This document shows positions 34,247 to 46,200 of a stretch of 64,000 bases of DNA, in pieces. Source of the DNA: Zygnema cylindricum (taxonomy: Eukaryota > Streptophyta > Zygnematophyceae > Zygnematales > Zygnemataceae); contig JBBHKE010002135.1 in assembly GCA_037447655.1 (NCBI GenBank), forward strand, positions 310,001 to 374,000, written 5' to 3'. The translations under genes were made by a program, and so were the position numbers. The notes under the pieces are model-generated. The model was given only the letters and a program-made list of their open reading frames with translations. It did no database searches and was not told where the DNA came from. Within the stretch, counting starts at the first letter, position 1. Each line of letters begins with the position of its first letter.

Positions 34247-37200
34247 CTGCCACACAGCGAAACAACAGCGCCAGTTTAGGGAATCACGAATACTTGCTAA
34301 AAAAATTGATTTGTTTTCAACATAAAAACCGTCAACGTCTGTCCAAATCCACACGTGTGAAAATAATTGATAAATGGTTTTAGCCTTAAGCTTATGTGAT
34401 AACCATTATTGCACCGTACACACTAATTGAGTAATCGCGCAGAAGTTCTCCACGCGATTTCGCACACATTTCCCTGCGTCTGCTTTTTTAAAGGTTTAGG
34501 GTTTGCCAAGAGGCGGCCTTGGGAGTGCACGCAGGATGGTGCTGACCTGGCACACACGTGAGAGGGCTTTCAAAATCGACGGGCGAATAGCCGATGGGAC
34601 AGATGCAGAGGTACGATCCAGGGAAGGCGACAGAGTTGACACAAGTGCCGACGCCGCACGGATTGCGCGATGAAAACGTGCACGGTTTGTCTGCAGAACA
34701 GGACAGAAGTCACAAAGTACGATGGAAGTAAACAAAGTCCACGTAGTCAAAGTACAGAACCTGCTTTTTAACAGCCGAAAATTGCCGTACGGCGTAAATT
34801 AGCAAGCGTCAAAAGTTATATTTTTCCAACGGGTGAGACCGGCCTTGCATTCTCACATTTTTTGGTACCATTATTATTGTAACTGGTCAACAGTAATGCC
34901 CATTATAGGTACGTTTGACTAACATATAAATGCGTGACATAAACTGTGAGCTAGAAAGCTACAGTGATTTTACAACATCCGCTGTCACTTGCAACCTTTC
35001 TATGCGTGCACAAAACTGAGAAGTTAGAAGCTCATTATAACGGCATCATATCGCACGGAAGTTATAATACGCATTGTATACTTGACTTGAGGAGAATTAG
35101 TCAATTTCATTCAACATTTCGAATCTACGGCAACATGTGACTCTGTGGGGACGATAAAGCTATTATAAGCGTTTATACTACATAGTGACGCTTCACCAAA
35201 ATAGTGTGCAAACGCGACAACGTCACATGGTGAAATGCGTTCGCCCTAGGGCTTGAACCCACTCGGCCACCAAAAGGAACATTTCAAAAAGAGCATTTCA
35301 AAAGGAGCTTCAAAAGGAGCATTTCAAAAAGAACATTTTAAAAGGAGCATTTTAAAAGGATCATTTCAAAAGGAGCATTTCAAAAGGAGCATTTCAAAAG
35401 GAACATTTCAAAAGGAGCATTTCAAAAGGAGCATTTCAAAAGGAGCATTTCAAAAGGAACATTTCAAAAGGAGCATTTCAAAAGGAGCATTTCAAAAGGA
35501 GCATTTCAAAAGGAGCATTTCAAAAGGAGCATTTCAAAAGGAGCATTTCAAAAGGAGCATTTCAAAAGGAACATTTCAAAAGGAGCATTTCAAAAGGAAC
35601 ATTTCAAAAGGAGCATTTCAAAAGGAGCATTTCAAAAGGAGCATTTCAAAAGGAACATTTCAAAAGGAGCATTTCAAAAGGAGCATTTCAAAAGGAGCAT
35701 TTCAAAAAAAGCATTTCAAAAGGAGCATTTCAAAAGGAGAATTTCTAAAAAAGCATTTCAAAAGGAGCATTTCAAAAGGAACATTTCAATAGGAGCATTT
35801 CAAAAGGAGCATTTCAAAAGAAGCATTACAAAAGGAGCATTTCAAAAGGAATATTTCAAAAGGAGCATTTCAAAAGGAACATTTCAAAAGGAGCATTTCA
35901 AAAGGTTCATTTCAAAAGGATCATTTCAAAAGGAACATTTCAATAGGAGCATTTCAAAAGGAGCATTTCAAAAGGAGCATTTCAAAAGGAGCATTTCAAA
36001 AGGAGCATTTCAAGAGGAGCATTTCTAAAGGAGCATTTCAAAAGGAACATTTCAAAAGGAGCATTTTAAAAGGAGCATTTCAAAAGGAGCATTTCACGGT
36101 CGATTTCAACAAGTGGCCGAATTTTGGCCGTTAGATGTCGATGTACGGTCATAAATAGCCCGATCGTTGAAAAATACACTATGTCGCTATTATTGTTAAT
36201 AATTTTTTCTCCTTTTCAAGCGTCTCTTCTCCGTACACACTTTTCCGATTTTCACATGATCGGAAGGTGAGAATCTTTGCTTTCAATCGCAACTGTCACA
36301 TCCATAATCCAACAAACGTGTACGGGAAAAAGATGCTTTAAGTGGCAAAGAAAACAAGAACAGTACGGTACTAGCGATACACGGTGTACCTTGAAATGAC
36401 TCACTTTGATGGCCAAATGGGCAACGACCTTAGCACAGCTTCCGTACGAAACGGCTGCACTTCTACGACCTATGGCAGAGCAGCAAAGAGCGTGCGAGCA
36501 CCTGGCGCGCAGGTCTGCGTGCCGTCCGAGTTGGCAACTGCCACGAAGTTGTCGGCGCATTCGCACAGATTCGTTGCGCCGTATGGAGTGCATATTCCGT
36601 TGCCGCACGGATTCATGAGCCCGGGGCCGTTCGCCGCCTTCAGCTTCTTGCGGGCGAAGTTGTTGACGAGGCACGGGTCCCCTGGAATAAACGACAATCC
36701 CAACCACAAAAACTGTATCGGATTAATAAAAGCACACGGTTAAATTCTAGCAGCGAATCATCTGGTTTGTAGATATTAACACTGCTTGCATCCCAAAAAA
36801 GTCACGGTTGATAGCTTTCGGGTTTTTTTTTCATTTGAATATGAGAAATCAAGTTTTTAGGTGGAATTGCAAATGCAAATGATAGACTGCATTTGTAACA
36901 AACAAAAAATCTATTAAAAATCTAAATTCTGGTAATAATTCCTCCATCCAAAACGAGGTTTTAAGTAAACCAAGTTTAAAAGACACAAAAAGCTATATTT
37001 AAATGATCTTATTAAAATACCCCAGTGCGACATTGATTTAAATACAATCCACAGACGAGTTATTAGTGCAAACACCAATACACGTGTCAAGTTCAATGCA
37101 TTTACTTTTTGCATTTTGAGACAAATGCAATGAGCGTATACGAGTGTACACTTGATAGGTTGTGTATTCAAGTATGTTTTTAAGAGGTCTAAAACAAAAG

Positions 37201-40200
37201 CGCGCATACCTAAAAAAAAAAGAAAACAATTATAAGTTGCCGTCAACATCAAGTGCAAAGAAAAAAAATGTTCCCGGTCCTCCTTCATTTTTATTCCTCC
37301 ACGACCTTAAGAAAAAATGGTTTTCCTAACCAGAAGTAACCATATTTTCCTTACCTGGCGCTGCGACGATTGGTATAAACGCAGGTAAACTATTTATCCC
37401 GCAAATTCCCAGTCCTCCGATAATCTTAAGGCGCATGTAACCGTTGTCGCCCCAATTGGGGCCCCAAGAATTGCGGATGAGCCAATAGGGAGGACTGGAT
37501 GTCAAATCATATCCAACCACAACAACGGCGTGGTCGACTCCGTTGGAGAAGCAGTCCTCATCCGCAAAAACCCCCTGCATGCATTCAGTACACGGAGGAG
37601 AATAGTTAGAGTATAAAAAGGCGTGGAGTTAGGAGAATACACGTGTCGCGAGAAGGTTTATTTGCATGAAGGAGAATTCATACTGGGAACTGAACATAGA
37701 AGAGACCTATCTCAAGATAATTTGTAGAAAGGTGAAAGTTAAAAATAGAGAAAGCCAAGAGGATAGTCGAAGGAATAAAAATTTTGCCCCTTCATTTTGT
37801 TAGGAGGAGAGTCTACAGTCAAGGGGTTGAGCTTGAAGAGAACAATCTCGATAAGATTATCATGAAAAAAGGAGAACAAAAACAACCAATCCTTTTCCAG
37901 ATTACAGTGTCTAATAAGATAGACTATCACCATCTAACAAAAAAGGTGGGAAAACAGTTACCGTCGTAAAAATCTTCTATGGAGCAATAAAGCGTAGACA
38001 TTCATGAGGCTCCTGCTATCGAATTCCATGAAATTCTTGACATGAGATAGGCGTATTAAAAATCTATATACAAATTTACATCACCCTCTAGATTTCGGGA
38101 AGATTTGCACGGCTTACCATTTTGGGATTGTAATTTTGGAAACTGTCTCCACTCGCTTCTATGCTCACAACAGCCGGCTGCTGTTGGAGCGCCAAAAGCA
38201 ATCCTAGCCATCCGTTCATCTGGACTCTCTCAAAAGAAGATATGGTGAAACTACCGACGGTCTGCACATATGCCCACATACAGACAATTCTCGTTAAGAT
38301 CTATTAGCATAAGTAAAGATCTATTAGTATGATGCAGCATATCGCTTAATGGAATTTCTGTTTTTATTTATTGATTTATTCTTGAGATTTCCCTTTCTCA
38401 TATTCGTAGGTGTCTAAATTTTGAGTGAAATTTGACAACATCGAAAGCAAATTGCCAGATTGCAGTTTATCAAATGTTTCCTTCTCTGCTTGAGAGCTTC
38501 GAAATGTGGTTTACCTGTGCTCCTGGACAAACCCCTTGGCTATATTCAGAGGTTAGAAGGAGAGTTTTGTTTGCCGCATATTCGAGTGCTTCCGAGGGCC
38601 AACCGCCAGCAGGGCAGTCTCGATTTAAGCTCGAGCAATCCAAAATTTGGTATTCAGAAATGGGGCTTACAGGGGAGCTTCCCGCTTTGGCAATGTAGAT
38701 TGCACTTTCAACTGCTGAAATGGATGCAAATAGCCAACAAGTGTCTGCCAAAAAAGATCATTATAAACAAGTAAATAAAAGCATTTCAAAATTGTTTTGT
38801 TGTTTAAGAGTTGAAAAGGTATGCAGAAAAGACTGTCTACAGAGAGGATATACTTCAGTTTTATTTGTTCGCGCGTTTTGTATGTAGATCAACAATCAAC
38901 TCCAAAATTCCCTCGCATGTTTGCTATCAGGTTTTTCCTCATCTGAAGTAAGATTGAATAAACATAAACTGCTCCTAAAATTTCATATTAAAATCATGCT
39001 TATATCCAAAAATGAACAAATAAAATCAATGTCTTCCTCAGTTTCACTACTATGATGATACGAAGGTGATGAACATACTGCATAAAAGTTGGTCCTTGAC
39101 TGGCGCCACAGCGCTTCGCTTCACCCAATTCCAGCTGGTGGCGACCAACCACGAGGGGTTATTATTGTCATCGGGCATCAGATATCCCGCACTTCCATAT
39201 CGGAAATATTTGTTCATCTTCGTTGACTTTACTTGTGGCGAACTTCCGAGCCCAAAACCGCGATCATCTGCATTTCAACGGCAATGAAGTTAACATGCAA
39301 TCTTATTTACATAGGATGGTATATACATATTATAGAAAACCTATAAAAAACTTTACTTCGTTTTTTTTTTTTTTTTTTTAATGCCACAGTTGTGCAAAAC
39401 CGTCTTCTGTTTTCATTTTTAGCAGTGTGTATTCTATCTCAAAAGAGGAACCTGCAAAAGATTCTTCTTTTATCCAGCAGATTTCTAGGAAATCTGCTAG
39501 GTTCACCTCAGAAAGCGCCATCCATGACGTTTCGGCATTTGACGCTTGAGATTTGACAAGCGAACATGGCATAAATGAACGGCATCGATTATACCTACCA
39601 AAAGTACAGGTGTAATCGCTAGTTCTAGTGAGGTATCCGTTGTCACAAGTACACGGCACATCCAAAGCCGTACAGATACCGTGGCCTCCGCATGCGCCCT
39701 GGGGCTGTGCCGCATTGCAGAACCTGTCGCACTCTGATGGGAGTCTCCGTGCTGGGTCCGTACTGGAACACGTGGTTTGTTGCGAGTCCACGTCGAGACA
39801 ATTTATAACATTTATCAAACAGGTCCAGTTTCCGTTCACGGAAACATTTGTTCCTGTCAGGTAGTTGAGGCTCACGTCCACTCTAACGCTCATTATAGTT
39901 TGGAAAACAAGAGCAAGATTTCCTGTCAAAAGGTTGTTTCGGAGATTTCTGCAACATTCAGGGATAAAAGGGATATTGTCGTTAGTGGCATCCTGTAGGC
40001 AGGACTCTTATCTTTCCATTTTTTAGTAAAGCTAGAATGCACTACGAAAAAATAAGGTGCATTATGTAATGATGGTGCTTGACAAAAGGCAGGAATTTGA
40101 TGGAAATGCTTGAATGAAGTTAGCAATAAACTATGTCTGGTAACGTTCAGCAATTGCTAATTATTAGATGAAATATTGTGAATAAAAAGTATTCTCGTAG

Positions 40201-43200
40201 ACTTTGCCATCTAGTTCAAAGACTAAGCTGCAAGACAGCGTGCATTATTGCACGACCAAGTCCTAGGTGTATTAATTAAGAAATTCGTGATCTTTTGAAA
40301 AACGAAAGCACAAATGCATCCCGATTGAATGAATGTATTTTTATATAAATGCAAAACGCAGATTTACATCTGGCCAGCGTTCAATTTGCCACAACAGTAG
40401 TTGTACAGTTCTTGAGTGAAACTACTCCGGAGTGATTGAAACTCGTTAGAGTAAACGACCTTAACCTGGGGCCATTTCGGTTGAATCTTTACTTGTGCTT
40501 GGGTAGCCGTCAAATGTACAGAAATATATAACGAATTAAAAAGAGTACCTAACAGATTAATGATAGAAGTTCTCCTGCTGGCAAAAATGGAATTTTCTGT
40601 GATACGGCTTTTCATTCCCATGCCTTTTTTTTTTCTTAGCGTGCGTAGTTGTTAAGGTACATGTGGCTGTACGATTTTGTATAAATTTTCCAGGATAATT
40701 GAAAAAAATGTTCCAGTTGTGAAAACGTTTATGCGACCATCAACTTATTTCTTTTCATTTTTGTCATTTACTGAACTGCTCTGTACAGATTTTAGCAAAC
40801 TGAAAATCGAAACAGAAAATTTCAATGGGAGTGGGCCTTCCATGGCAGCAATCTCGCATCCAAACTATCTTTTTTTCTAGTAACGACAGCAATCGGATAT
40901 TTTTTGAGGTTGTAAAGCAGGAAATGGTATCAGGAAATTCCTGGCAAATCAGCTCTGTATGCCTCCCAAACATATGTCAAGAAAAAAAAACAGTCTGCTT
41001 ACATGTTGATGACTTTTTGAAGATTACCAAAGCTAGTAGGTATTGTACCCATGAGGCGGTTATTGGACATGTCTCTGCAAAAGACAAAGTGTAACAAAAA
41101 AAACATTTCATTGGTACATTGGACCTTTCAACACTTGTTTTTCGAAGTAAAATCAAAAATATTTCCGCTCTTTTCAAATTTCACATATGGAAACAAACTT
41201 TCCATATCCATGGTGGCGAATTCTAGACAACGTACACTATTCGAAGACTGCTAAGGTTGCCGAAGCTGTCAGGTATACTCCCATTAAAGCTGTTGGAATT
41301 CAAGTACCTGCAAATAAAGCGAATGTTTCTTAAAAACATACTTGGAAAAATCTGGAACTTAATATCTCTCCCACAAGCAAATTCGATTGTAGAAAAATGA
41401 GACATGCATTTTAAAAAGTTGGATCTTCAGGAAAAAGGGGTGATTTGAATTATGAGCTTCTGTACCCAAAATTTTACCCACAAGCCGTTTTATTAGCATA
41501 AAAACACAGCCAATATGTGGACACGAATAAAAAAACAAGAAATTAGTAAATTTGGACATTTTGAGACTAGCGTTTGAAGAAATTTAATGAATTTATTTCA
41601 AAACGTTTCACTTTTTAGCAGTTGTAGATTGACAAATACCTCAAGAGACTCCAAAAATGAAAAGAATAGTTGAGATTGTTAGGATTGCAATGTGGGATTG
41701 CGAGTGTTGAAATGTTGGTTCGTTTTCAGTGTGGGTCAGTTTTGTCGCGCGTCACGTCGCGCATTTCACTTCGTTTCGTTTCATTAGTTCTTTTAGCTTC
41801 GTTTGTACTTTTAGAGTGCGCATTTCATGTACACACGGTTTGATAAAGTTTCCGTATAGGACTTCAATAGTTTCGGTTGGCGCGCTGTACCCCTCGAACT
41901 TTCGTTTCGTGCGAGTTACGTTTTACGTGAAGTACTTCTACTGTTTTGTTTGGAGTAGTTTCAGTTGGCATCGTACCTCAATTTGCGTTTAAGTGCATGT
42001 GACACTTCTAGAATTAGATTTCGAAAGCTAATCCGACGACTAAGTTAAAATGCCAGCTAGTGAGGGAAATAGAGTTAAGGATAATTTTTTGAGGAACAAA
42101 CGTAGAAGCAATGTATGAGTATTAATGTGAGTTTCCTTTTCTAATTTAATGCATTGTCTCCGTCTTATGTACATAAGAATTCAATGTATTTAACGTGGGC
42201 TGGTTGATGTGTAATTTGAGTTTAAATTCACTCCCGCATTGAGAAATTTGTAATTTTTTAGCGCATTCCGATTGCGTATCGATCCTATCAGAGATTTACG
42301 AGCACTTGTCGACCAACCAGTCGCTGGTATCCCGAAAAACAACTGTATTTTAAAAAAATACATCGACCGTTCCTTAAGGGTACAAATCCATGTTTTAGAA
42401 AATAAATTATCTTTTACAAAAAAAAACGATTGTACTAATGGCCAAAAATCAAAATCTGCATTATGTTCTTCTTTTTCAAAATTGATATTGAAAAATTGAA
42501 AACTTACAGCTCTTGCAGCTTTGCTAAATTCCCAATATTGGAAGGAATTCCACCTTCGAGCCTGTTTATGCCAAGTTGCCTGGCAGGTCACAAAAAATAT
42601 TAAGTGATTAGAACCTAATTTCATATCCGTAGCCCTCTACTCAAAGTTTGTATTTTTTCCATGACATTGTTTCCAGTGCAGTTCAAATTAAAACGTTTTT
42701 TGAGTTAGGTGGAGGCAAGCATAAGCTGCATCGGGAGATATTATTTGGTGTGGACATACATGAAACTTGCAATTCGAGAAGCAAGTAGTGTAGGTTTTAC
42801 CAGTAAATAGTACTGACCTAAAGTCATGTAGGTTAATAAATAGTGTGGATGATTTTGGAGCAAAATGTGGATGTCTTTTCATATGACTGATGGCCTATGA
42901 TATGAAATGGTTACTTTCTTTTGTTATCAATTGGGGCATTTTGTAAGGAACAAAACTGGGCTGGGTATTAATTTTTTATCGGCGGAAGTTCATAAAGGTT
43001 TCCTTTTATCTCTTTCTTTCGAAGTAAAATCAAAAATATTTCCATGCTTTCCAAATTTACATATAGAAACAAACTTCCCAAATCCACAGTAGAGAATTCT
43101 AGACAACGTACACTTTTCGTAGATTGCTGAGGTTTCCGAAGCTGTCAGGTATACTCCCGTTAAAGCTGTTGAAATTCAAGTACCTGCAACAAAGCGAATG

Positions 43201-46200
43201 TTCGTAATGCCATAAGTGAAGACGTTAGGAACTTAGTATCTCTCCCAAAAATAAATTCGAAGGTAGAACAATGAGATATGCATTTTAAAAATCTTGGGTC
43301 TTCAGGTGATTTAAATTATGAGCTACTTTACCCAAAATTTTACCAAGATGCAGTTTTAGAATGAAAACATAACCAGCATGTGTACAAGAATTAAGAAATC
43401 GGAGTATATTATAATTGGACATTTCTAGATTTTAGAGGAATTAAATGAATTTATTTCGGAACATTTCACTTTTTAGCAGTTGTAGATTGACAAAATCCTC
43501 AAGAGACTCCAAAAATGTCTGGTGTCACAAATTGAGCAGTTGAAATTTGGCGGCATTTGTCGACCAATCAGGTGATAGTATCCCGAAAAACAACTGTGTT
43601 TGAATTTTCACAATACAAAATACATCGCCGGGTTTCGAAAGGTACAAATCCGTAATTTAGAAACTATAATATCTTTCACAAAAAAAAAGATTATATTAAT
43701 GGCCCACGATCAAAGTCTACGTTGTGTTCTTATTTTTCAACATTGATGTTGAAGAGTTGAAAACCTACAGCTCTTGCAGCTTTGCTAAATTTCCAATATT
43801 GGAAGGAATTCCACCTTCGAGCCTGTTTTTGCCAAGTTGCCTGGCAGGTCACAAAAATTATAGACAAATAATATAAAGTGATCAGAATCTAATTTCATAT
43901 ATTTTCCCACATCTTTCGTTGTCCTCTATTCAAGGTTTTCGTTTTATCTTTGACATTGTTTCCAGCACAGTTCAAATTAAAACGTTTTTTGAGTTAGGTG
44001 GCGCATCAAGGCAAGCAAAAGCTGCATGGGGAAACATTATTTGGTGTAGACATACATAAAATTTGAAATTTTCTTCAAGCGCTTCATTTGTAATGGAATT
44101 TGAACTCATTAAAACAGTGCTCACACTAAATAATTATTTAATTTAATAGCGATTTGCAATGAGGAGTTTTACCTCTAATAAATGGTGTAACTCAACAACG
44201 GCTCAAGAACTATTCACATGAAATTTATAACAACAACATTGATTTCTATTTTTTAATTTTTCGTATGATCATGACTACCTGACAACTTTCCAAACTCTAT
44301 TGCCATGCAACTTCACATGCATTGGGAAAATTGTATTCTATTTTTCGAATTTGTGGAGCAACACTTCTAAGCAACACAACTCGATTTCATGCAGAGGTTT
44401 ATCATGCCATTATGATGTGTGAAAAATCTAGTACAAAATTGTAAAATTGTGTAGTAAAATTGTTGGAAGAACTTACAATGATTGCAGATTTGTGAGATTT
44501 ACGAAACAGTCTGGAATACGACCAGTCAGTTGGTTGTTCAGAAAATTCCTGTCACAAAAGGAAGCCTAACCAGTCAAAAAGATTCACTAGACTGTTGGAA
44601 ATCTTAAGGAAAGTCTGTATGCGGTTCTGTCAAGCCAAAATGGAAGGTAGGGAAGAATCCGTTTCTTACAAAGATCTCAGACTTGTCAAGTTGCAAAGAG
44701 AATTGGGAATGCTTCCACTCAAATAATTGGATTGCAAATTCCTGTCAAGTTTTACAGTTGCCTATGTTAATTCACACTATCATTCACTCTCCATAGTTTT
44801 TTCATCAAGTACTTACATGTACTCAACATGACAGTTTTGTAGAGCCGGAAAACGTAATTGACTCATGCTTACCTCGTTCTCTCCAAAAACAAATTGAAAA
44901 CGAATAAAATATACAATGTCAATGTAAGCATGTGATTTTGTCAAGACCCTCCTTAATTTTTGTAGTTCTCAACAAGAATATTGTGGATTTGCTTACAATT
45001 CTTGAAGTGATTGCAATTGTCCGAGGATTGGTGAAATGATCCCCCCATATAAAGTATCGTTCATTATCCTGCAGAAGAAAAAACGTCGAAATCAAAGATT
45101 CTTTTGCATTGTAAGATAATTCGTGCGTAAAACGAGCCAAAATAGTGCTTGGTGAAATCTCTTTACATTAGAGTTGGGAACTTTTGATCCACAAATCAGG
45201 TCACATGAAAATATTTCTTCTCCATACATGGCAAAGTTTTGAAAGAGGGCTCTTAAGTTTGATAATTGCAAAACCGCCCAAAGACAAATTAGTTCTTGAC
45301 CTCGAGAATTTTGCCAAATTATCGATGATGTAGAAAGACAAGAAAGGTTATAGAAATTTAGATTATTAACGCAGAGATAGATCAGATTCATGAAGCCATT
45401 TTGGGTCATTGGGCACACCATTTTTAATTATTACAAAAACAAAAGGACAGGTCTTATAATTTTTAAGGAAATGCCTAATGTTGTGAAGTGAAAAGTAGTG
45501 CCTCTGTTCATATGAATTCTTGCGTGATTCAGTGATAAATTCACATCCAGTTTATCATGATATTCCACCAGACTGTTCAAAGGCCTCTGTTGGCCTAACT
45601 TACAATGTAATTGACTTTCAAAACTTATGTCTGTCTAAGTTTAATAAAGCTTTTTTAATTCATTCGCTTTTGGCAATTGCCATTTTGAAATCATTCTACA
45701 TGGATGAATCCAAGATCATTCTTGAGGAATGGTTACTGAAATAACATTACAAACTTTCCCTTTTAAAATTAAACCAGGATGCTAGAAAGAGAACTGAACA
45801 GTACATAGCACGATGCTGTTTAGATATCAAAAAATGTTTTACTATAGAGTGTTTAGTGAACAGAGACCTACAATTTGGTCACCATCTGATTTTCACACCC
45901 CACGTTGCCCCATTGGCACACATCCGATAAACTTCCCCAATATCTCAGGCTATCTGATACATCCATCAATCCAAGTTTAAACTCCAACAAAATAGCTCCT
46001 GGAACAATAAAAACGTCAAACATTGAAATTAATTTCTTTGCAAGTAGACTTTCCGTACAAACTCACCATATGCTCCACAATGATCTCAACGCCATTCCCA
46101 AATGTCTATAAAGAAAAACCACTCTTAGTCAGAGGTTATGTCCGGGTACATGCGTATCTCCTCGACCGTTTGGACTAAGTTGTCCATCAAATGAAAAGGG

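Noticed and set aside
35253-35792. 179-aa plus-strand open frame with a 14-residue repeat
   Set aside because: It is the translation of the 14-bp minisatellite; any frame stays open because three units span 42 bases.
29191-36096. CRISPR-like arrays
   Set aside because: The direct repeats are contiguous tandem units without spacers, and the DNA is eukaryotic.
40370-40620. possible extra exon (frame with VVYSNEFQSLRSSFTQELYN)
   Set aside because: Exons 15 and 16 join in phase without it and no suitable acceptor/donor pair keeps the frame. It is treated as intron, though a skipped or relict exon is possible.
44812-44880. possible extra LRR exon (MSQLRFPALQNCHVEYM)
   Set aside because: It has a good donor, but the length and phase do not fit the 72-nt phase 2-2 pattern and joining it would create a stop.
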